Below are positions 58,001-64,000 of a DNA stretch of 64,000 bases, piece after piece. The stretch's first letter is position 1; every line of letters starts with the position of its first letter. The stretch is from positions 19,935,647 to 19,999,646 of the forward strand of contig OY987298.1 in NCBI GenBank assembly GCA_963920635.1, in the 5' to 3' direction. The stretch is from Pseudeuparius sepicola. Its lineage: Eukaryota > Arthropoda > Insecta > Coleoptera > Anthribidae. Below the pieces are notes generated by a model. That model made no database searches, had not been told where the DNA came from, and saw only the letters and a program-made list of their open reading frames with translations. A program made the translations under genes and the position numbers.

Positions 58001-61000
58001 CTACCCAACAAGCCAAAAACCAACAAGAAATAAAAAACACGATCCCAGCCATCGATTTAAAACCATCTACGTAAAAACAAAAATATGAGGTTATTGTTTA
58101 TCTCTGTCACATGACTACATTGCGCATGTCAGTACAACGCGGTTATTGCTTTAGACCAGGCACCGTTTTTATCGTACAAGGACGATACACAAATGATCCA
58201 TAAATCGGCTGGAACAGTGCGTGTATCGTCCCGTGTCGGTAGGTACATAATTCAGTTGGAACAGCCAGCGGGGTAGTGCGCATGCGCTGAACGTGCTTGA
58301 GCACGGTTATTGGCCCTGTTGGAACAAACCTTTTCAAGTTTGGCTAGTAGCCGACGGAGGGCATTTGCGAATGTAACATGGCGTTATTTCCCAGTTTTGT
58401 CTTGATTTTCGCGGCAAATCGTTCAGCGTCTTTGTGAAAATGCCGGAGTATTCGAACGCCGAGTTAACGGACATGGTTATAATGTACGGGAGATGCGATG
58501 AAAGTGCACATCGAGCTGCAGCAGAATACCGTATTCGTTTTCCTAATAGGGCAAATATGCCTAACCCACGTACTTTCGTGAACATTGTACAACGTATGCG
58601 AAACACTGGTGTTTTGCAAGCTCGAAGGGGTGGGCCTGGAGGGCAAATGAACATGGACGATGTTGAGTCAGTGCTTGATTTGGTGGAAGAGCAACCTTCC
58701 ATAAGCACTACAGCTATTGCAAGGAGATTGGGAATATCTCAGAACAAGGCAAGTAAAATAAAACCAATAAAACTGACTTCTACCAAAGACTATCCCATGT
58801 GATGGGATTGTCTTTGCTTGCACCTAATACCTACATAAAATTTAAAATGTAACAATACAATTATTTACAGGCATGGAGGATTCTAAGGGAAAACGGCCTT
58901 CACCCTTATCACATACAAAAGGTCCAAGCATTAGAAGCAAATGATTTTCCGGTGAGAATGACCTACTGCACTTGGCTACGTGATCGAATCGCCCAAGACC
59001 CAAACTTTGTTTTCAACATTCTTTGGACAGACGAATGCTGCTTCACACGTGCTGGGGTTTTAAACACGTATGTAAATTTTTACTTACTTATAGCTTTCTC
59101 TCCTCCATATTATCTTTTTTATTTATTATAAAATTGGCTATGTCAATCCTAACGCCTTCGCCAAAATTGTGAATATTTCTAATTTTTGTTTTTTTTTTTT
59201 TAGACACAACAGCCATATTTGGTCCGATGAGAACCCACATGCTGTTCGGCGGTTTAATTTCCAACGTCGGTTTTCCATCAATGTTTGGGCTGGAGTTTAT
59301 GGAGATCGATTAATTGGACCATACATTCTACCGGAAAATTTAAACGCTGAACGATACTTGTATTTTCTGACAAATGTTTTGTTTGATAATTTGCCACTAC
59401 AAGTACTGCATGACATGTGGTTTATGCACGATGGTGCACCAGCCCATTTTGCGAGACCTGTTCGTGCACTTTTAGACGACCAATGCCCCAACCGTTGGAT
59501 CGGAAGAGGAGGGCCCATTGCATGGCCGCCGCGATCACCAGACTTGAATCCAATGGATTTTTGTATTTGGGGATTCATGAAGGCGATTGTGTACGAGCAG
59601 GAAATCGACAACGAGCAGCAGTTACGTGAACGAATTGAAGGTGCAGCTGTTCAAATCCGGAATAATCATGGACTTTTTGCACGTATCCGGACTTCTTTAG
59701 TTAACCGAGTGAATTTGTGCATCGAAGTTAACGGCGGCCTCTTTGAACAGCTACTGTAGTGCTTTGCATGTGCATTTGTGCAATGTGTGCTAGTGCAGTT
59801 GTGATTTTTCGGTTACCCTTCGGGGTTTTCCTGGCGGAGGGGATCTACCTCGTCGTGGTCGTCAGGCTGAGTACCTCGCTTCAAACAAAAGGAATAGCAG
59901 AGGGAAACCAAGAGATCCCCAACAGATTTAAAAAATGTGAATGTTGTGTTGTGTGACTTTTAATGTAAAAAAGCAAGAAAACAGAAAATGGTGCAAACAA
60001 TCCTGGAAATGTCAGTAAGGTAGGTGTTTCATAGGCATTCTACATGTTCCTTAGAAAGTAATCGTTTTTAAAAGGAAATCGAAATTTTGTGGTGAATCCT
60101 CGGATAAATTGATAGACGTGGCAACGCCGCGCTATTGACATATGCGAAATTTTTAGACATGTCGCGCGGGCGTCCATAGGCGGCGTTTTTTGAGGGGTTT
60201 AATAAAATTTGAAAAAAAATTTTTTTAGGCTTAAGACAAATGTTAGAAAATTTTTGAAAATTTATTTTAGCAAGTCTAATTTTTCTTTATCTGCCATAAA
60301 AATTTTTGTACTAAGTGATAGTTAACCCTGTATACAGATTTTACAAAAGCATTTGATCAGATTAATAATGACATACTTCTTCATAAATTGCAGAATTTAA
60401 ATATATCGCCCAATTTATTATCTCTCCTAAAGACATACCTTTTAAACAGAGTATGTCATGTTGAGTGCTCTGGGCAAAAATCTGACCAATTCTCCCCTAC
60501 ATCAGGAGTTCCTCAGGGCTCGGTTCTCGGGCCCTGTTTTTTTATCATTTTTATCAATGATATAGGTGAAGACCTCAATGTATCCTACCTCTTATATGCA
60601 GATGATCTCAAGCTTTACTCCACAGTTTGTGATTATTCAGATTGTATCAACTTGCAAGAAAATATCGAATGCTTGAACAGATGGTGTAAAGATAATTCCT
60701 TGACAATGAATGTCCAGAAGTGTAACGTTGTTAGTTATACACTGAAGCAAAATTCTTTATTATTCAATTATGAATTTAATAACAGTGTACTATCTAGAGT
60801 TGAAATTATGAAAGACCTTGGTCTTTACTTCGATTCAAAGCTATCTTCTTCTTTTCATATACATAAAGTTTGTAGTGAATCCTATAAGGTGCTGGGGTTT
60901 GTCATTCGTAACACCAGAGAATTTGCAAATCTTGAATCGCTATTTACACTTTTCAATGCATATGTACGATCTAAAGTAGAATACGCCTCACCTGTTTGGA

Positions 61001-61973
61001 CCCCCCACCACACCACATACATATCTGAAATTGAGTCAATCCAGCGCCGCTTCTTGAAGTATGCTGGTTTCAAGCATGATGGTGTATACCCTCCTTTTGG
61101 CTATCCACATGAACTGTTACTTGAGCGCTTCTCTATAAAAAGTCTTGCGCAAAGAAGATTACAAAGTCAAAAAAATCTTGCTTTTTAAAATTGTTCATGG
61201 AAAAATTGACTGCTAGGATATACTGCACCGACTTGACTTTCATGTTCCACGTGTCTTGTCCAGAAACTGCAACCTGTTCTACTTGCCGAGTGAATGTTCA
61301 AAAATATTCTCCCTTATATAATATGTGTGACAACTATAACAATATAGTAAGTCCTCAGGTTGACATACTTAGTTGTAAAATTTCATGTTTAAAAAGTTTG
61401 AACTAGAATGTGTATGTTTTGTAATAATGTTTCTGTAACTATTGTTATTGTATTTTCCTACCCCATAAATGGGTTCGCCTGTTGGGTAGTGTATAAAAAA
61501 AATATATTACACTTACCTTCCGATGTAGAAATAGTCGCTTTCGACACGATCCTGCTCTTCTGCTTGGCGCTGAGCCCTTCCTCGACCGCCCTCCTAGACT
61601 TGTCCCCCCCCTTGCCCTTCCGCTTCTTCGCCCTGTGTCCAGCGTCGCTGCCGCCATCGGAGTCTGAGTCGTCCCCGAACCTCCTCTTCCTGCCGCCGCC
61701 CTTGCGCTTGTTCCGGCGATCTCCGCTCCTCCTCCTCTTCCTGCCGCGATCCCTCTTCTCCCTCCTGTCCCCGAGGTCGCCGCCCTCGCCGCGGTTCTCG
61801 ACGTCGCTGCCGGAATCCGAGACGTACACGTCCCCCTTCCTGCCCCTCGCCTTGGCCTTCTTCTCGGAGGGGAAGTCTTGGAAGACGAGCGCGTTCTTGG
61901 TCTTCTCCTTGTATTCCTGCCGTTGCAGGAGCATTTTTTCTTTGGTGAGGCGCCTTTCTTCTTCTCTTTTTTT
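48370..61973 (-). CDS. CTR9: CTR9-like Paf1-complex subunit, last two coding exons (partial)
   Basis: Exon 61973-61517 and exon 49028-48370 join in frame (donor GAAG|gtaagtg, acceptor ttttcag|AT) and give about 370 residues ending in TGA. The first exon reads KKREEERRLTKEKMLLQRQ, then EYKEKTKNALVF, then a Lys/Arg/Gly/Asp-rich stretch and KSRIVSKATIS. This order, with a coiled coil, a Y-x-E-K-T-K-N block, and basic/acidic low complexity before a K-S-K-A-x-I-S block, matches the C-terminus of CTR9. CTR9 is the TPR scaffold of the RNA polymerase II Paf1 complex. The TPR exons would lie beyond 64,000. The final exon is an acidic DDSDDD patch followed by a long Arg-Ser domain, which is unusual. 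The identity is inferred from remembered family sequence. Confidence 0.65.
49029..51048. other. Intron of the CTR9-like gene, no gene seen
   Basis: AT-rich intron. It contains an unpaired CAGGGTGTATTTTTGTCG end near 50,113 and a solo hAT-type end at 50,251. Confidence 0.4.
51049..52983. mobile_element. Family A palindromic element hosting a hAT element
   Basis: The left end CAGGGTGCCCAAGTTTAAAA and the right end (..GTTGGACACACTG, 52983) are inverted copies, TA-flanked. The shared internal blocks are as in the other family A copies. It is interrupted by the ATCGAT element at 51543-52223. Confidence 0.8.
51543..52223. mobile_element. hAT-like non-autonomous element filled with ATCGAT satellite
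   Basis: A perfect 8-bp duplication GTCGTGAG (51535-51542 and 52224-52231) flanks ends TAGGGCTG and CAGGCCTA. The interior is almost entirely (A)TCGAT-type palindromes such as TATCGATAAAATCGATCT, in two blocks around about 100 bp of unique DNA. The long minus-strand open frames (Asp/Ile/Phe repeats) are satellite artefacts. Confidence 0.8.
53365..53626 (-). promoter_or_regulatory. Heat-shock-type promoter and candidate non-coding first exon
   Basis: Reading the minus strand there are, in order: HSE cluster GAACTTTCTAGAAACTTTCT (53626-53591), inverted CCAAT (GGCCAATGGG, 53561-53570), a second imperfect HSE (53560-53541), TATATAA (53522-53516), then a purine-rich leader and a 5' splice site ACCAAG|gtaatg (53367/53366). 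Spacing and order match insect hsp promoters. No hsp coding sequence follows within the window, so the transcript is unknown. Confidence 0.5.
54055..54315 (-). CDS. Hypothetical small protein (about 86 aa)
   Basis: An open frame from ATG (MSEMCTITPKVYFATIPLQT) to TAG at 54055 has non-repetitive composition, with an acidic/basic region (LALDEDLKRESTPMKQRADL) and two S-P-E-P motifs. It lies outside the recognised repeats, in the CTR9-like intron on the same strand. No family is recognised and no splice signals were assigned. It may be a retained exon, a retrocopy piece or chance. Confidence 0.3.
   Translation of the reverse strand: MSEMCTITPKVYFATIPLQTTQTNYTRQKNTLALDEDLKRESTPMKQRADLKTSPEPAGTLYIPDQKLKQIDIENLLASSPEPSCC
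54382..55249. other. CTR9-like intron, no feature seen
   Basis: AT-rich DNA without supported genes. Confidence 0.4.
55250..56436. mobile_element. Family A palindromic element, both ends intact
   Basis: The left end CAGGGTGTCTACTTTTAAGT and the right end ACTTAAAAGTAGACACCCTG are perfect inverted copies flanked by TA. It is the best-preserved member of family A in the window (1,187 bp). No transposase. Confidence 0.85.
57351..58332. mobile_element. ~1-kb palindromic element nested in the DD41D transposon
   Basis: The ends AAGGTTTGTTCCAACAGGGC and their inverse bound almost continuous complementary arms of more than 400 bp, including AGCACGTTCAGCGCATGCGC and CGGGGAATCGTTGAACAAT. A unique core of about 50-100 bp is left. 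Identical reading frames occur on both strands as a by-product. Confidence 0.85.
58440..58748 (+). CDS. DD41D transposase exon 1
   Basis: DUF4817 and the first part of the helix-turn-helix. The exon ends at AACAAG before a GC donor. Confidence 0.8.
58440..59759 (+). CDS. DD41D transposase (DUF4817 plus DDE), uninterrupted
   Basis: Exons 58440-58748, 58871-59067 and 59204-59759 join to 353 residues without stops. The first intron has a GC-AG border (AAG|gcaagt ... ttacag); the second is GT-AG. Residues 1-60 fit DUF4817 (EYSNAELTDMVIMYGRCDES), then a helix-turn-helix (ISTTAIARRLGISQNKAWRI), then the catalytic core with WTDE (D157), HDGAPAHF (D245) and SPDLNPMDF (D287). D245 and D287 are separated by 41 residues, hence DD41D. 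It cuts and pastes DNA at TA sites. Because the frame and both element ends are intact, it may be recent or active. Confidence 0.88.
58871..59067 (+). CDS. DD41D transposase exon 2
   Basis: The second HTH helix (AWRILRENGLHPYH) through the first catalytic Asp in WTDECCF. Donor AACAC|gtatgt. Confidence 0.85.
59204..59759 (+). CDS. DD41D transposase exon 3
   Basis: The acceptor follows a long T tract. Encodes INVWAGVYGD, the second and third catalytic Asp and the C-terminus, ending in TAG. Confidence 0.88.
60333..61187 (+). pseudogene. LINE reverse transcriptase, C-terminal part
   Basis: Open for about 285 residues with RT motifs DFTKAFD, PQGSVLGPCFF and LLYADDLKLYS. A typical LINE C-terminal block (YASPVWTPHH, RRFLKYA) ends in a stop, after which the reading continues in another frame. 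Its N-terminal half lies before 56749. Confidence 0.8.
61517..61973 (-). CDS. CTR9: CTR9-like penultimate exon
   Basis: This 457-nt exon starts in phase 0 after ..ttttttag and ends in phase 1. It is strongly GC-rich at its centre, unlike its surroundings. It encodes alternating basic (GRKRRR, RRNKRKGGGRKRR) and acidic (DDSDSDGGSD) tracts, likely nuclear localisation and disordered segments. Confidence 0.75.
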
Positions 61974-64000
61974 CTAAAAAAAATTAAGTAACAAGATGTT
62001 ACAAAAGTAGGCGATTCGCACAAACTCTTTGGGCAAAAATAATGGAATTTTCCTTATATCTAAAAGTCTTTCAGAATCGCCGATAATACGATTCAAACCC
62101 TATTTTGGAATAACAAGACAACTACTACTGCCCTTTTTAATGAAAATACCTTATATCGTCGTCGAGCCTGTAATACCTCCAATGTGAAAAAACTCAAATC
62201 TTTCAGGAAAGCCAAAAAACTCGACAGTGTTAAATTATATCATATTTGAAATACTTTAATGCATAGTATATTGAAAAAAATTAAAATAAAGTAAGTAATT
62301 AAGGTCCGATAGCAGTAAAAGGTAAATAAAGACAAAAAACTGATTTTTTAGTTACATTGGAGGAATTATACTCTTGTCCAATAGCACAAATTGTTGGTAT
62401 TTTTCAAGCTTGTAAATAGCAATAATAATTTAAGAAGACATGTATGTTTTTTAATCAAAGTTTAATAATGAAAAATACGTATTACTTATAAAAATTATGG
62501 AGCTATTGAAAAACAAATAAGAATCTCAGAAAATGGCCATGAACCCATTATCTAGAAACAAAAGCTATCTAAGTATTGCATTTCAGCGGGTTAATTTTAA
62601 ACTAAAGTCTATCCAAGTTACAGAGGCAGTGGATCAAAACATTGGCCAACACGTGACTTATTCTCTTATTGGTCTGGCCGTCATAAAATGTCAAGTGTTT
62701 ACGCGGCGAGCAGAATGCAGGACCGGCTCTTCCCTCAGTCGAGTTTCCTGCATATTTTAGATCGGATCGCGAGCAGTATATTCTGTAAATTTATTTGGAT
62801 ACTTAATTTAAGGAAATTTATAAAGATCCACGAAAGGAAAAGGTAAAAACACAATTTTTACAACTTCTAAAAGAATTAGTTCAGAATTACAAGCCACTGG
62901 GAATATCATATTAGTCAGAACCTGGTAATCGATCGCAATGCGGTCATGTGACTTTGTTTATATCTACTGTCGCTGTAACTTAGATAGACTTTAGTCATTT
63001 TTCACAAAGATGTACTCGTATTTAAAAGTTCAATCATCAGTTGATGTCAATCTTGCTCAAATGGAGCCCAATTTTAAATGGTAATTAATCTATTGTAGGT
63101 CACTGTGGATCTAAATGAAGAACGCAGTCTACTTCATAGTTTATCTGAACGATTATCGGGTGTGTGAAAAATTACAAAAAAGTTGGGCTCTATTTGACAT
63201 ATTTGACAAGATATGACTCTCTATTCTGGTCTTCTCTGTGATAGTATGTAACAGGAGGGGATTCTGGGAATAATTTCCATGATCTATGGAAATAAATTCC
63301 AATAATATAAGAAATTATTAACGCAATACATATTTATTACAACACATTAGCCCCAGCCTTACCTTCCACCATTGCGTAAAGGAATACATTTAGTCAATGC
63401 TTCCACCTAAATGTGCATGTGATCCAAATGTAACACGGGAACATTCTTTTTATAGATCAAAGTGAAAATTAGATTTTATAAATTTTATTTTGCTTTTTTA
63501 AAATAGTTTCAAAGAATTAAACCTTAATTTTAATTTTTAATTTAGATATGCAGCTCTTGCCTCCTCAGCGAAACATTACCTACGCCCATGCCTTGCATAA
63601 ATATTATTATTACTGAAAGATTTTTAGTACCTGTAATAATTATAAATAATAAATGATGTTTAGTGGCATATCAGGTAAGGATATCAATTGAAAAAAATGC
63701 ACTCCAGCCGGGACTTTACAGGTACTAAAAATCTTTCTGTGTTTCATAGTCTGGCTTTGACATTGTAGGTTAGAATTTCCACGTTCGATACTTGCATTAA
63801 GTCGCTATATGTCGAATATTGTGGGTGGAAGAACAAATAGGAAGTTTACATAACCAACAATAATGAATGGTTTCCCTACACCCTCTAACCCCTTCTAATA
63901 GCTGTAGAAGACGCCGAAGTCTTCTACATCTCACCGCTACTAACTATATATCAATTGGAATAAATAACACCTAGCCGATGGAACCCATATCTCCGGTAGC
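61974..64000. other. Upstream intron of the CTR9-like gene, no exon found
   Basis: No segment here continues the CTR9-like reading frame, so the preceding exon lies beyond the window. A hairpin is present at 63615-63737. Confidence 0.4.
63615..63737. repeat. Inverted repeat with 22-bp arms
   Basis: GAAAGATTTTTAGTACCTGTAA and its inverse are about 80 bp apart. It may be a small MITE or a foldback. Confidence 0.6.

Larger units (their letters stand above)
56750..60330 (+). mobile_element. 3.58-kb Tc1/mariner-superfamily transposon (DD41D), apparently complete
   Basis: The ends CAGGGTTAACTATGACTTAG and the inverse at 60330 form terminal inverted repeats of about 40 bp, with a TA duplication on each side. 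Removing the element and one TA restores an unbroken LINE RT frame. It carries the three-exon transposase at 58440-59759 and a nested palindrome at 57351-58332. Confidence 0.85.
56600..61502 (+). mobile_element. 5'-truncated LINE (non-LTR retrotransposon), interrupted
   Basis: The RT frame begins near 56616 (QQHGFVKNRSTVTNL), is broken by a DNA transposon at 56750-60330, and resumes at 60333 (DFTKAFDQINND). It then reads SGVPQGSVLGP and YADDLKLYS and continues to about 61187. A frame change and a degenerate tail follow (IVHGKIDC, FHVPRVLSRNCNLFYLP). The 3' end is a short A run at 61495-61502. FTKAFD, PQGSVLGP and YADD are non-LTR RT motifs of the Jockey/CR1 type. The element lacks its 5' portion. 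Confidence 0.8.

Noticed and set aside
57271..58337. Same peptide frame on plus (57271-57540) and minus (58143-58337)
   Set aside because: An inverted-repeat artefact of the nested palindrome.

Overview
The window is eukaryotic, AT-rich and intron-rich. The gene content and the repeats point to an insect, and a beetle is plausible but not proved. It carries parts or all of three host genes set in a dense field of transposable elements. No rRNA, tRNA or CRISPR array was seen.

Minus strand, 6,657-41,880: a complete DHX30-like DExH-box RNA helicase. I assembled 13 coding exons whose splice phases all agree, giving about 1,325 residues. The first exon encodes a mitochondrial-type presequence and a dsRBD-like region. 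Later exons carry Walker A, DEAH, SAT, the Q-R-A-G-R-A-G-R motif and the HA2/OB-type C-terminus. Its introns hold most of the repeats. The intron at 17,896-24,420 also contains a separate plus-strand gene, a secreted or membrane leucine-rich-repeat protein (20,345-22,805). That gene has one apparent frameshift near 21,264-21,277.

Minus strand, 48,370-61,973: the last two coding exons of a gene whose product resembles the Paf1-complex subunit CTR9. It ends in a long Arg-Ser repeat domain; the upstream exons lie beyond the window. Its 12.5-kb intron holds nested transposons and an orphan heat-shock-type promoter.

Left end (1-6,600): repeats, hairpins and a decayed THAP-domain gene (3,055-4,849).

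Mobile elements: (i) many TA-flanked, mostly palindromic elements ending in CAGGGTG or a close variant. One is a 3.58-kb element with an uninterrupted three-exon DD41D transposase (58,440-59,759), inserted in a LINE reverse transcriptase; another is a decayed relative at 8,245-12,103. (ii) Two non-autonomous hAT-like elements with perfect 8-bp target duplications, whose interiors are GATC-rich or ATCGAT-rich satellite DNA. (iii) hAT transposase remnants, a Ty3/gypsy RT scrap, a piggyBac-like MITE, a tandem 540-bp repeat and a 20-bp minisatellite.

Between the helicase and the CTR9-like gene (42-48 kb) there is only repeat-derived or featureless sequence.
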